From Ottelia alismoides (taxonomy: Eukaryota > Streptophyta > Magnoliopsida > Alismatales > Hydrocharitaceae), in the NCBI GenBank assembly GCA_037367405.1, contig JAZKJV010010624.1, forward strand, positions 124,001 to 188,000: 64,000 bases of DNA, read 5' to 3'. The position numbers and the translations under genes are program-made. This document shows positions 24,174 to 36,099 of this stretch, one piece after another. Each line of letters opens with the position of its first letter. The stretch's first letter is position 1. The notes beneath the pieces were generated by a model. The model saw only the letters and a list, made by a program, of their open reading frames with translations, made no database searches and had not been told where the DNA came from.

Positions 24174-26542
24174 CATACACTTCACAACAGAATGGAGTGG
24201 CTGAAAAAAAATACCGTCATCTTTTAGATGTTACAAAGATCCTTTTAATCCAAAGTCGTGCTCATTCATACTGGGGGGATGCGATCGTAACTGCTTGTTA
24301 CCTTGTCAATCGTATGCCCTCTTCTGCTCTGGGAGAAAAGATCCCGTTCTTGATTGTGTTTCCTGAGACGGATCTTTTCGCTCTCACACCTCGAGTTTTT
24401 GGTTATGTGGCTTTTGTTCATCAGATGTCCCCTGGTCTTGACAAGCTCTCTCCTAGAGCAGTCAAATATGTATTTGTTGGGTACTCTAAGACCTAAAAGA
24501 GATATCGTTGCTTCGACCTTGTTCGACGAAGGTACTATGTTAGTGCTAATGTTACCTTTTTTGAGTCTATTATGTATTTCTGTCCTACATGTGACAAGCT
24601 CATTTCTTCTAAGGATGGGAAAGAGGTATATATGCCTCTACCTCCGATCTCTACTACAATACCGCCACCACCTCCTACGTCTTCTTTACCACCGCCATTA
24701 CCTCCACCACCTCCGTTCTTTCCCTAGGTTTATCAGCGTCGACCTTGTGCTCAAGTGCCTCGCCAGTCATCCAGCACGCTCGAGGTATGTTCTGAACATT
24801 TGAGTTCTTCTAATGGCAATGTTGATTACATATACAGCAGGATATCTAAGATGCTCCATCTCCTGTGCATACTGAAGATTTAGGTGTGCCTATTGCTCTA
24901 CGGAAGCATAAGTGTGCATGCACTATACATCCTCTTGCTTCCCATATGTCCCTGGATCGCCTTTTCGAAGAGTTTCAAAAGTTTGTTTTGGGGTTGCCAA
25001 CAGTAGATATACCACGTTCTTATCATGAAGCGCTACAGATTCATCAATGATATCTAGCAATGGAAGAAGAAATGGCGGCTTTACAATCTTGAGTTACATG
25101 GAGCATTGTGTAAGCTCCTCCAGGTGCATCTATTGTTGGCACCAAGTGGGTGTTTACTGTGAAATGCCATCCAGATAGTACAGTTGACCGAAGGCCAGAT
25201 TGGTGACATGTGGGTTCACCCAAATGTATGGGGTAGACTATCAGGATACCTTTTCACCAGTTGTACGTCATTCGACGTTGCAGTCTTATTGCAGTTGCTG
25301 TTGTCCGTGACTGTCCGCTTTACCAGTTGGATGTGAAAAATGATTTCTTATATGGTAATATGCAGGAAGAGGTATACATACAACAACCACATGGGTTTGC
25401 TGATTAGGGGGAGTCTACTATGGTGTGTCGCCTTCACAAGGCCATATATGGCCTCAAGCAGAGTCTGAGGGCTTGGTTTCAGAAGCTCTCAGAGTTGATT
25501 GAACAAAATGGTTTTGTCAGATCTACTGCAGATCATTCTCTTTTTGTTAAGAGGACTCAGGGAGGTACAGTTGTTGTTCTAATTTATATTGATGACATTG
25601 TTGTTACTGGTAGTGATGGACAGGGTATTCAGGCTACCAAGGAGTTCCTTGGACGACAATTTGTGACCAAGGATCTTGGCAAGTTACATTATTTTCTTGG
25701 CTTGGAGTTTGCATGCAGTCGGCAGTGTATGATTATGATGCAAAGGAAGTTGTTACTAATCTTATAGTTGAGACCGATATGACAGGCTGCAGACCTACTA
25801 CTACACCAATGGATCCTAATGCTAGACTCTATGATGATGACTCTGAGGAGATAGACAAGAGATGATATGGGGAACTAGTAGGAATGTTGCTTTATGTTAC
25901 TATTACCGGGCCTGACATAACATTTGTTGTGAGTAGAGTTAGCCAGTTCATGGAGCAACCTAGAGTAGTTCATATGGATGCAGTTTGTATGATCTTAAGA
26001 TATCTAAAATCCTTTCCAGGTCGAGGTCTACTTTTCAGAAGAGACACGACGCTCTCAGTTACAAGATATGCTGACGCAGATTATGCTGGGTGTCCCAAGG
26101 ACAGAAAGTCCACTTCAGGCTTCACCGTGTTCATTGATAGTTCCTTGGTCTCATGGAAGAGTAAGAAACAAACTATTGTTGCTCAATCTAGCGCTGAATC
26201 AGAATATAGGACTACGGCCCAAGGGAGTACAGAAATGATGTGGGTCAAGTATGTTCTAACTGATCTTGCCATTGAGGGTGCCTCTTCCAATGCATCTCAA
26301 ATCTGATAATCAAGAAGCTCTATTTATAGCTAATAATCCAGCCTTCCATGAGAGAATGAAGCACATCGAAGTTGATTGTCATTATACCCGTGATATGATC
26401 CAAAAAGGGTTCATTTCCACCTCCTATGTTTCTTCAGAGAACAGATTGTGGACATGTTCACCAAAGCCCTCGCATGGGGTCCTTTACAGCGTTGTTATTC
26501 CATGCTGAGCATGATAGATATATGCTCCAGTTTGAAGGGGAG
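24174..26542 (+). pseudogene. C2 second half of integrase, reverse transcriptase and RNase H
   Basis: Resumes at TSQQNGVAEKKYRHLLDVTK (the integrase catalytic Glu is in VAEKK). NRMPSSALGEKIPFLIVFPE and LSPRAVKYVFVGYSKT follow, all copia integrase motifs. Reverse transcriptase runs from about 25070 and includes VCRLHKAIYGLKQS and YIDD (about 25585). RNase H is at 25884-26500 ([52 protein letters not shown]). Several stops and frame changes split these parts. Confidence 0.88.
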
Positions 26543-26689
26543 TGTTGAGAGAATTCTTATATATCATTGTCTTTATTTATATTTCTAATGTTTTTTCGTC
26601 TTCTTTATGTAATTTCTCCCTAGAGTATTTCTCCTATATAAGAGTACTAGGGCTACATGATGTAGAACTTTCTTTTCACATTCTCAACA
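26543..26689 (+). repeat. C2 3' LTR
   Basis: TGTTGAGAGAATTC..TTCTCAACA. Confidence 0.9.
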
Positions 26690-27111
26690 TATATATGTTT
26701 TAATTAGTACTTATCATATATGTCACTTCATTCTTATCGAAGAGGTGCTCACGTGTCACCATTCTCTTCATGTTCAAGAGGAGAAACCAATTAATTACTT
26801 CTAATTAAATTCTAAATCCGATTATGGTTATGAGCAACATACTACTTTTTTACTGTTGGGATGATTGGACGGAAATTTAATGCACCATAACATACTAATA
26901 TCTTACTATCAGAAAAAAAACTATCATTTTATCTCGTTTATTGAGTTAAAGAATTTTAGAAATCTTTATTTTTTAAAAAAAATGAGTTTTCAAGTAATTT
27001 CCCTAATTTCCGACCATTTTGTTGCAAGTCCATCGAATTTCTCTTTACAAGCTACTGATTTCTCTTTCCAAGCTCTCGAAACGAAATCGAAATCCGACAT
27101 TTAAGGCCTTG

Positions 27112-27842
27112 CTTTCTAACATCGACTACTTCATATGAATCTCCTCCCATTTTCTTAGATGTATTGAATGAAGATGCGTTATATAATTTCTTTTGTAAAA
27201 AGTTGCAATTTTTCCTGATCAAACTTGAGGCGAAGTGTGTGAATATACATTAGATGGGTAATTGGACCTCTCGATGATCCAGTTACTCTAGTAGACCTAA
27301 GATGATCTCAAAATGGATAAGAAAAATGAGCGTGAAAAGAATTAGAATTCTTTAATCTTAAGGAAATTGAGAACGACCAAATGGTGTGAATTGAACTAGT
27401 CTGCCAGTGTCAAAATCCCATAATATTCGATTTCAAAAGTGGCTTCAAGATTTTGTCCAACACAAAACCTCTTTAAAGATTGAAAAAAAAGATCACACAA
27501 TGGTTTAAAGGCTTTTTTTCTCTTTAGGAGGTAGTGCCATTCATCGAGACAAGTAACAGCAATGTGATGCAAAGATTGATGACTTCGCAAAACTTTGCTA
27601 TAGGCAACAAAAAGATCAAAGGTATCGAAACTCTGTGGCTTTTCTGGACTAAATTCACTACATTTGTCCTTTCAGCAAAATCAATCTCAACTTACACATT
27701 TATTCATCTAAGACGGTTCAGAGATGTGGGATTTGTGAAATGTCTTTTTAAACACTAAGACCTTCCTAATAAAGATCGAAGGTGTTGTAAATATGCTTGG
27801 AATGACATCCATGACTAGATTCATTGCCTCCGTCGTTGTTGT
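27112..27842. other. Spacer between C2 and C3, no gene recognised
   Basis: Begins with the target duplication ctttctaa. Around 27255-27295 a short piece (gatgggtaattggacc..gatccagttactc) matches the 3' end of R-C/R-D LTRs. The rest is AT-rich with no supported frame. Confidence 0.5.
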
Positions 27843-27901
27843 TGTTAAGATGAGAGCTCTAAGGTTAGATGGAATGCAACTTTTCTTTCTCCATTTCCAC
27901 A

Positions 27902-27913
27902 TGGTATCAGAGC
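27902..27913 (+). promoter_or_regulatory. C3 primer binding site
   Basis: tggtatcagagc immediately after the truncated LTR. Confidence 0.9.
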
Positions 27914-28222
27914 GATGGTCCCAGACTGGAGCATGTGCCCTAAATCCCTGCCCCCACCGAAACCCTCGGCGTCTGCATGCCTCCCCTCTCCCGCGTGCTT
28001 CCGCCTCCGCACATCGCACGCTCGCGCGCCTCCGCCTGCGCATTTACGCGCCTTCGCCTTACGTGCATCTGTGCGTCAGTGCGCATGCGCGCCTCGGTGC
28101 GCCTGAGCATCTGCACCGTACACACATTGTCCTGTACCTCATGTGCATCCGCGTTGTGCATCTGCGTGCCGCCGCACGCGCCTGCGTGCGCAGGTCTGCA
28201 CCAGTGTTGTGCATATGCTCGC

Positions 28223-28439
28223 CATGGCCTCAAATTTTAGCGAAGTTCAACCGAATTTCTGTCGAATATCGATATCCAGTCGAAATCGAAATTTGACCGA
28301 AATGACCGAAATATGGGGGTGCTAGTACAAAAAATGACCGAAATGATCGAAATTTCGGTCGAAATTCCACCGAAATTCCATCGAAATTCTGTTTTGGTAG
28401 ATACTGAAATGGTGACCGAAACCGACATTTAAGGCCTTG
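28223..28439 (-). mobile_element. hAT-type MITE in the C3 leader
   Basis: Starts CATGGCCTCAAAT and ends ATTTAAGGCCTTG, reversed relative to the copy at 18873. Flanking 8-mers atgctcgc and ctgctagc agree at six positions. The interior has the same alternating accgaaa/tttcggt words. Confidence 0.75.
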
Positions 28440-28676
28440 CTGCTAGCTAGCGCGCGTGCTCGCTCGTGCTGCACTGCCTCAAGCCTCTGGTTGGGCTCGG
28501 CCTGATGGTCCAGGGTGTGTCTTGATCATCTAAAGACAACCTAGCCTTCCGTAGGAGTTTTCAGAGAATGGAAGTGGTTGTGGTATGAGTCTACACCTAG
28601 AATCATCTTCCCATATGTTTGTGTAGACGTTTTATGTCCAAGTCTGCATACCTTAGTTCGAAAAATAGTTGTCATC

Positions 28677-31112
28677 ATGTCAGACAACAAAGCAGATGTT
28701 CCATCCCTGGGTGCCTTCAAAGGTCCAACACCCATTGTGAAGATGGATAGAACTAATTACGAACTGTGGGCCGTGCAGTTCATGAGTCTAATGCACTGCA
28801 ATGGTAAGAAACACATCCTCACACAAGAGGAGCCAGTCGATGAAACTGGGGTTAACGCCTCATGGGAAGCGGATGGCGCATATGCACGAGTATGGCTTTC
28901 TGGAAGAGTATCCATGGAGATAGCCAATGACATTTTGAGTCAGCTCACAACTAAGGCTATGTATAACATTCTTGCTGCTACATATTCGCCAATGAAGAAT
29001 GAGTCAAAGATTCCGCAACTTCATCACGATATCTTCACTTCGAAGCAGAATTGTCGTCCTCTACATACCCTTTACACCACACTAAGGGGTATGTTTGAAA
29101 GGTTACATGGGTACATTCCCTTGACTGCTACACCAGAGCAACTCAAGGCGTATAAAGATTCAATAATGACAAGAGTCTTCCTAGCAGCACTGAATCCTGA
29201 ATATGATGCAGCTAGGGCACAGATTCTGACCGATGCCACTATACCTCCAATGGAGGAAGCATATCGCTGGCTGAGCAGAAGGCCTTAAATGTCGGTTTCG
29301 GTAACCATTTCGGTGACCGATCGAAAAGGAATTTCGGTGGAACTTCTGTCGAATTTCGATCGAAAATTTGGTCATTTCGGTCATTTTTTGTACTAGAGCT
29401 CTCATATTTTGGTAATTTCGGGCTCTCATATTTTGGTAATTTCGGCCATTTTGATCGAATTTCAATTTCGACAGGATATCGATATTCGAAGAAATTCGAC
29501 TGAATTTCACTAAAATTTGAGGCCATGGAGCAGACTCTCCATATCTTCAGGTGGTTCGTCCGTGTCTCAGACACCTTTAGCCATGGCAACATCTCGTGGC
29601 AGGGGGAGCACTATACAGTTCTGTGGTCGTGGAGGCCCTGGAAGAGGAGGGAATGTAGACCCCCCTCGTCAACCTTGTACTTATTGCACAGGCCAGGTCA
29701 TTCAGAGGAAACGTGCTATTCTAAGTATAGGTTTCCAGCTTCAGCTTGCGTGGCAGAACAAATCCAGCAAGGTAGTAGTTCTTCAGTTGCAGCTAATCAG
29801 AAGTTTGACGAGTTAGTAGTTCGGCTCAAGAAGATCATGCCATCTTCAGAGTCAACTAGTTCACAGTTAGGATCTTCAGAGGTAGCAGCCTCAACATCCA
29901 TATCAGGTACAGCACATGCCTTTACTAGTTGTTACAGAGCAGATTTGTCTGAGTGGATAATGGATTCAGGAGCATCCCATCATTTTTGTGGTAATAGAGT
30001 TCAGTTTAGTACCTATAGCGCAATTCAGTCAGGCAGATCTGTGGTGATAGCGGATGAGATACATTCTCCCATCACTGGTCAGGGGGAGGTGCAGTTGACC
30101 CCTAGAATGAGACTTCAGAATGTTCCTTATGCTCCTAAATTTTCTATGAATCTTCTTTCAAGTAGTCAAATCACCAAAGACTTACATTGTCATGCTATAT
30201 TTTATCCATCTACTCTTGTGTTTCAGGATATACTAACAGGCATGGTGATTGGAACTGGCTGTGAGGAAGGAGGTCTATACAAATTGGTGCAATGTCCTTA
30301 TGTTGGTGCCTCTTCTCTTCGCACTGGATCAGTTTCTCCCTATATGTGGCATCTTCGATTTGGTCATCTTCCTCTACAAAAGCTGTGTCATGTTCTTCCA
30401 CGAATTCCTCCTCGCTCTACCTTTCAGTGCGAGGCCTGCCAGTTTGGGAAACATCATCGCTCTACCTTTCAGAGTCGTCAGGGTCGTAGTAGTCATAGTC
30501 TGTTTGAGTTATTGCTTTTTGAAATTTGGGGTCCCAGTCATGTCCCAGATCATCAGGGACATAGGTTTTATCTTGTTGCAGTTGATGAGTTTTCGAGATT
30601 GTCTTGGGTATTTCTTCTTAAGAACAAGTCTGATGCATGTCCTGTTATCCAGTCCTTTATTAATGAAATAAGGAATATTTTTTCTGCGAAAGTTAAGTTT
30701 ATTTGTTCCGATGATGCTTTAGAGTTTTGCAATACACAACGTTCTCAATTCCTTAGGTTTCTTGGCATTATGCGTAAGACATCATGTGCATATACGTTTC
30801 AACATAATGGGATAGCAGAACGAAAATACCATCATCTGTTAGATGTCACCAAAACTCTTTTGATCCAGAGTTGTGCCCCATTCATATTGGGGAGATGCGG
30901 TTCTAACTGCTTGCTATCTGGTAAATCGTATGCCCTCTTTAGTGCTAGGAGAGAAGATTCCATTCTTGATTGTATTTTCCGAGACGAATCTTTTCTTGCT
31001 AACACCTCGTGTCTTTGGTTCTGTAGCTTTTGTTCATCAAATGTCTCCAGGTCTTGACGAGCTCTCTCCTAGAGCTGTCAAATATGTGTTTGTTGGGTAT
31101 TCCAAGACCTAA
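28677..31112 (+). pseudogene. C3 gag, protease and integrase (long nearly open region)
   Basis: Gag starts at the ATG at 28677 (MSDNKADVPSLG..) and is open for 201 codons until the MITE at 29279. It resumes in the same frame at 29529. A frameshift near 29693, inside the zinc knuckle, moves it to the frame that is open to 31057 (HRPGHSEETCYSK). The protease has EWIMDSGASHH. The integrase has the H/H..C/C finger (GHLPLQK..CEACQFGKHH) and the catalytic residues in VAVDEFSRL, CSDDALEF and GIAERKYHH. A second shift near 30880 leads to NRMPSLVLGEKIPFL and VKYVFVGYSKT. This is the best-preserved copy of the family here. Confidence 0.9.
29279..29527 (+). mobile_element. hAT-type MITE inside C3 gag
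   Basis: About 249 bp, AAGGCCTTAAAT..AAATTTGAGGCCATG. The target sequence gagcaga is present on both sides (29273-29279 and 29528-29534). The uninterrupted gag would read WLSRLSISSGG, as in C2. The MITE brings a TAA eight bases inside its left end, and its length plus duplication leaves the downstream frame unchanged. Confidence 0.85.
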
Positions 31113-31499
31113 AAAGGTTATCGATGCCTTGACCTTGTTCAACAAAGATACTATGTTAGTGTTGATGTTACCTTTTTTGAGTCCGTTATGTATTTTTTCC
31201 GACAGGTGATAGGTTTACTCCTTCAGAGGATGGAGAAGAGGTCTATATGCCACTTCCTCCATCATTATCATCTCCACTACCACCTCCACCATCACCACAT
31301 CCTCCACTGCCACCTACTTTCTTTCTGCAGGTTTATCAGTGACGCCCCCCCTCATGTGTCTCCTCCGTCATCCAGCATGTCCAAGGTATGTTCTAAACAT
31401 TTGAGTTTTACTGATGGCACTAGAGATTTGCATGTACAGACTAAGGTACAGGACGTAGATACTATCTAGATACTATCTCTTCTACATCTGTTGAGGATC

Positions 31500-33140
31500 A
31501 GGATGTGCCTATTGCACTAAGGAAGCAGAAACGTGTGTGCACTATGCATCCTATTGGGTCTCATGTTTCCTTGGGGCATCTTTCCAAGGATTCTCAGAGA
31601 TTTGTTATTAATCTGTCTACCGTGGAGATACCACGGTCATATCAGGAGGTACTACAGAGTAGTCAATGGCGTCTGGCTATGGAGGAGATAACAGCTTTAC
31701 AGTCACGAGGTACGTGGAGTGTTGTCCATGCTCCACCAAGTGCATATGTGGTTGGTAGCTAGTGGGTATTTACTGTGAAGCATTGGGCTGGCGGTACAGT
31801 AGACAGATACAAGGCCAGATTGGTTGCTCGTGGGTTCACCCAAACATATGGGGTGGATTATCAAGATACTTTTTCTCCTGTTGCACGTCACTCTACCCTG
31901 CAGATTCTTGTTGTTGTGGTTGTGGTTCGTGATTGGCCGCTTTTTCAATTAGATGTAAAGAATGCTTTCTTGTACGGAGATCTGCAAGAGGAGGTTTACA
32001 TGTAGCAGCCACCTGGGTTTGCTGTTAAGGGGAAGTCCAGTATGGTATGCCATCTTCATAAGGCTATCTATGGCCTTAAGCAGAGTCTGAGGGCTTAGTT
32101 CCAGAAGCTCTCGGAGTTGATTGAACATAAGGGGTTTTTCAGATCCACTGTAGATCATACTCTTTTTGTTAAGAGAAATCAAAGAAGTATTGTAGTTGTT
32201 TTGGTTTATGTTGATGACGTTGTTATCACTAGCAGCGATGAACTGGGCATTCAAACAGCTAAGGACTTTCTTGGGCAACAATTTGTTACCGAGGACCTTG
32301 GCACGCTTCGTTACTTCCTTGGCTTGGAGTTTGCACAAAATCAATAGGGTATGGTTATGACGCAAAGGAAATATGTTACTGATCTTCTATCTGAGACAGG
32401 CTTGACAGGATGTAGGCCAGCTACTACCCCAATGGATCCTAATGTTAGGCTCTATGATGATGACTCTGAGGAGGTGGACAAAAGATGATACAAAGAGCCG
32501 GTAGGGAAATTATTATATGTTACCATTATCAGGCTTGATATATCTTTCGTTGTGAGCAGAGTGAGCCAATTCATGGAGCAACACATGGATGCAATGTGCA
32601 TGATCTTGAGATATCTGAAGTCATCTCCGGGTGCGGGTATTCCTTTTAGAAGAGATACTTCTCTTACTATTACTGGGCGTGCAGATGCGAATTATGTTTG
32701 ATATCCTAAGGACAAGAAGTCCACATCAGGCTTCATCGTGTTTGTTGGTAGCTCATTGGTCTCATGGAAAAGTAAGAAACAAACTATTGTTGCTCGGTCC
32801 AGCGCGGAATCAAAATATAGGACCATGGCCTAAGGGAGTACAGAAATGATGTGGGTCAAGTTTGTCATGTTTGATCTAACGATTGTGGTGTTGCTTCCGA
32901 TGCACCTCAAATGTGAAAATCAAGCAGCCTTGTTCGTAGCTAATAATCCAGCATTTCATGAGAACAAAGCATATTGAGGTAGATTGTCACTACATTCATG
33001 ACTTGATCCAAAAGGGGCTTATTTCAACGTCTTATGTCGCTTAAGGTGATTAGATTGCAGATATGTTCACCAAAGCTCTTGCAAGAGGTCCATTTCATCA
33101 TTGTTGTTCTAAGTTGAGCATGATAGATATATATGCTCCA
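31500..33140 (+). pseudogene. C3 reverse transcriptase and RNase H
   Basis: Reverse transcriptase: [53 protein letters not shown] and the YVDD active site (about 32207). Stops interrupt it at about 32003, 32096 and 32345. RNase H pieces follow at 32640-33120 (KDKKSTSGF, SWKSKKQTIVARSSAESKY). The polypurine tract comes straight after. Confidence 0.88.
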
Positions 33141-33153
33141 GCTTGAGGGGGAG

Positions 33154-33298
33154 TGTTAAGATTCTTATGTTATTGTCGTATTTATTTATATTGTTTATTT
33201 CTCTTGTCCTGTTTATGTAATTTACCCTTTGAGCTTTTCTCCTATATAAAAAAGCTCTAGGGTTAGATGGAATGCAACTTTTCTTTCTTCCTTTCCAC
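33154..33298 (+). repeat. C3 3' LTR
   Basis: TGTTAAGATTC..CTTTCCAC, with TATA in cctatataaaaaag near 33241. Its last 50 bases match 27852-27901. Confidence 0.88.
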
Positions 33299-33759
33299 GG
33301 TTGCCAAACTCAAGTCCAATTTTTCATAGGCAAAAGCTCAATGGGAAAGGATTAATAAATAAATGGTCCAACTGCAATACTTAGATCCAACAATGATCAA
33401 ATGTGATTGTCTATAGGATCAGTTTCTTATTAAAAAGAATCATAAAGTAATTATTAATTTCTTAATTGATTCTCTTTACTTAAATGTGAACTTTTTAGAT
33501 ATGGATGCTTTCAGAAACATATTCTTCATCTATATGGCTTGAGTTAGTATTATTTATCCTTTGTAATAAATTATACATGGGATATGTGAAAAACAACTGG
33601 GATGGAATGAGATAATTCTATTGAATGAGTAGGGTTTTCTTATATAAAGTGAACTGTAACACCCTAATCATGCTAAAGAGGAATAACATAGTCCTTGACA
33701 TGACTACTAGAAATAGAAAGCACAAAAAAACAAATACGTAACTACAAAGCATATCCATA

Positions 33760-34350
33760 CTCCCCTAACTAGGAGGTCAAGAGTGAAATACCCTTCTTCA
33801 AAAGGCCTTTGATGAAAATATATGCAAGGTGTACCTATGTACATTTGTTAGGAGTGATAATATTCCCTTCGTGTAGTGCATCCCTGATAAAACCCGAGTT
33901 TTGATGTGTTAATGGATGGTGTGTTGGTAATGTGCTACTAGTTGGTGTGCCGATATTAAAGGGGTAATGTTTTGATGTGTTGGTGAAAATGACAGTCTAC
34001 TTCAATGTGCTTAATTTGTTCATGAAAAACATGATTAGTGAACATAAGTGGTTGACTTGTTGTCATAGTAGAGGGGAACAAGAGCTCTGATGGATGATCA
34101 AGTTCTTTTAGAAAGGTGACAAGCCAACTAATCTCACAAGTGGCTTGAAACATGGCTCTATATGTACCTCTACATTGAATCTCGAAACATATGTTTGCTT
34201 CTTACGACACCAAGTGACTATATTTCCACCAACAAAAGTAAAAAAACTGGTGGTGGAGCGTCTGCCCTTAGGAGAATCGACGTAATCTGCATAGTATTTG
34301 ATGATGAAAAGAACATCATGCCAGTGACCATGGATCTGTTTGGTTAATGG
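33760..34350 (-). pseudogene. C4 RNase H fragment
   Basis: Minus-strand reading gives DYVDSPKGRRSTTSFFTFVG and VTWCRKKQTYVSRFNVEVH, the copia RNase H core, then decayed sequence running to the polypurine tract and lower LTR. It is separated from its reverse transcriptase by the C5 insertion. Confidence 0.75.
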
Positions 34351-34439
34351 GATGGGAGGGTTGGGTAACCTCATGTGAATAATGCGTGCATGCAGGATAA
34401 TGTGTGCATGTGGGATATCAAGCAGTAGTAGGATCGCGT

Positions 34440-35184
34440 CCACACCCATGACCATAATCATGTCCATGTCTAGACTCGCAACCACGACCACGACCAAAGT
34501 CACAATCGCATCCTCCCTATTAGTTAGCTCTTCCCCTAGTAAGATAGGTTGTAGTCTTCGCAGATGGAGGAGGAGAATCAAGTTCCTGCAGACGATCAAA
34601 GATGGTCTCAAGGGTGGGCAATGCATCGGCAGTCAGGAATTGGTCCTTCACGGAATTGTATTGCGGATATAATCCTGACAAAAAGCGATACATCTGCCAT
34701 TTTGCACGTTTTTCTATCTGTTTATCACAACAAGCCAGTTGAAAGATGAGAAGCTCCTCGAACAAGCTTGTAAGAAGCCTGTAGTACTCAACCATGGCAG
34801 TATCTCCCTGATTAGCAGGCCAAATCCATGTGTATATGTCTGAGAGCCTGGACTTTATCGTCTTCTGGGAGTAGGTATGCTCAAGGATTTCCCACATTGC
34901 CTTTGCTATTTCCTTGTAGAGAAGATTCAATGTTATATTCGGATCGATGATGCTGATCATCCAAGTAATAACATGGAAGTTGTCCTCTACTAGGTGTCAT
35001 AGTCCTTGTCTGTCTCCTTGGGTGAATCCTTAGTAAGAACGTAGTTCTTGCTCTGACCATCAATGAACACCTTGAATGATTGAGACCACAATACCTAGTT
35101 TTCGGAGCCCTTTAGTTTGATAGTAGTACCATGTACCATCACTGAAGAAGTTGAATACACGAGATTGGGATTCGTAGATGCCAT
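34440..35184 (-). pseudogene. C5 gag remnant
   Basis: ATG at 35184 (minus), MASTNPNLVYSTSS.., an early stop, a shift, then a 146-codon open piece (34960-34520) with AKAMWEILEHTYSQKTIKSR and LSGLYPQYNSVKDQFLT, the retrotransposon gag (UBN2-type) fold region. A Gly/Arg-rich linker follows, but no CCHC knuckle is visible. Confidence 0.8.
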
Positions 35185-36091
35185 GGTGATCGTGTTGATC
35201 AAGAAAAAGTGACCTAGAACTTGTTTCAATCAAGCTTCAAAGTAACCTAATAGCACATAAACGTGAGAACCAACTGTCATTGGGGATCCGCAGGAGGCCT
35301 ACGTAGTTGCTAAGGGACACTTGGAGAGTTTTGAATCTGCTGGTGGCGTAAGAGAAGGACTGCAGGAGGTCTTGGCAGTCCATTGGACCACTGCAGGAGC
35401 CCTCGAGGGCTAGGGCGATGTACTTGTTGCATCACGGAGAAGCCCAGCAGAGATGCGCGACTTTTGAAGGGTCCTAACAGACTAGGCAGAGCCTTGGCAG
35501 GCTTTTGCAGCGGTGGCAGAGCCCTAGATGGGCTATGGCGGTAGCCTAGGTAGGGTTCTACGATGGTGGCGAAGCCCTAGATGGGTGGTGGCGGCGGCAA
35601 AGCCTTGAAGCTTCACTGGAGAGGGCTGGTGAACCCTTGAAGCCTCACTAAGGAGGCCCTAGTCGAGCAGACGGAGCCCTATTGATCTTTGACTGCACCG
35701 TAAAGGGGCCTAGGATGGTCGTTGACGGTGTTAGCCACAAGAAGAGGACCCTGATGTGTTTACTCGTGTCGCTGATAGCCTTAGAAGACATCAACAACAA
35801 GGAATGAGGCTGTTGATGGCCTTGCAGCCGCGAGAAGGAGCATCACATTCTTCCTTGTACATGAGTTGGGAATCAGGGTTAGAGGTGATGGTGGGAATTA
35901 GGTTAGAACCCCAGTCTAGGACTACTGCTCTGATACTATGTGGAAAATAATGAGAGAATGAAATTACATGTTTTATTCATTTGGTCTAGGGGTCCTTATA
36001 TAGGACAAAACCCTAGAGAGCTCCAAATTGGAAAAATACATAAGTGCCTTTAAAGGGGTTACAATGAATTAATAAGAACCGTAAGAATACA
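34440..36091 (-). mobile_element. Copia fragment C5 (5' LTR, primer site, leader, gag) inside C4
   Basis: 5' LTR of 153 bp at 35939-36091 (TGTATTC..TTTTCCACA on the minus strand, TATA in cctatataagg), primer-site-like tagtatcagagc just below it, a GC-rich leader (35185-35920), then gag. No protease, integrase or second LTR is present before C4 RNase H resumes, so the 3' part has been deleted or never copied. The C4 reverse transcriptase stops at 36100 and its RNase H resumes at about 34345. Confidence 0.65.
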
Positions 36092-36099
36092 TTACTAAA

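Larger units (their letters stand above)
18681..26689 (+). mobile_element. Ty1/copia retrotransposon C2, split by R-B and carrying a MITE
   Basis: LTRs at 18681-18829 and 26543-26689 (about 148 bp), primer site at 18830-18841, and polypurine tract gaagggg ag just before 26543. After removing R-B (21442-24173) and the MITE (18873-19097) the element is about 5.05 kb. No clear target duplication is visible: tgata on the left, tatat on the right. Confidence 0.9.
13292..27111 (-). mobile_element. Small hAT-type element apparently split by copia C1 and C2
   Basis: Begins CATGGCCTAAAT at 13292 and ends ATTTAAGGCCTTG at 27111, which are the two ends of the MITE family seen at 18873, 28223 and 29279. 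The 8-bp sequence CTTTCTAA flanks both ends exactly (13284-13291 and 27112-27119). Between them lie C1 and C2. The remaining pieces (13292-13496, 18469-18680, 26690-27111) total about 840 bp. That is longer than the other copies (215-250 bp), so this would be a longer relative. The link across 14 kb is inferred from matching ends and duplication. Confidence 0.55.
27843..33298 (+). mobile_element. Ty1/copia retrotransposon C3, decayed, with two MITEs
   Basis: The 5' LTR survives as 59 bp (27843-27901): TGTTAAGAT is fused to the last part of the LTR by an internal deletion. The 3' LTR is about 145 bp (33154-33298). Primer site 27902-27913; polypurine tract gcttgagggggag at 33141-33153. Flanks gttgt and gttgc differ by one base. 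MITEs lie at 28223-28439 and 29279-29527. Confidence 0.88.

Noticed and set aside
27793..28296. 167-codon frame at the start of C3
   Set aside because: Runs across LTR end, primer site and leader into a MITE; not a gene.
27843..33298. C3 as an active autonomous retrotransposon
   Set aside because: Frameshifts in gag and integrase, stops in reverse transcriptase and RNase H, MITE in gag and a deleted 5' LTR.
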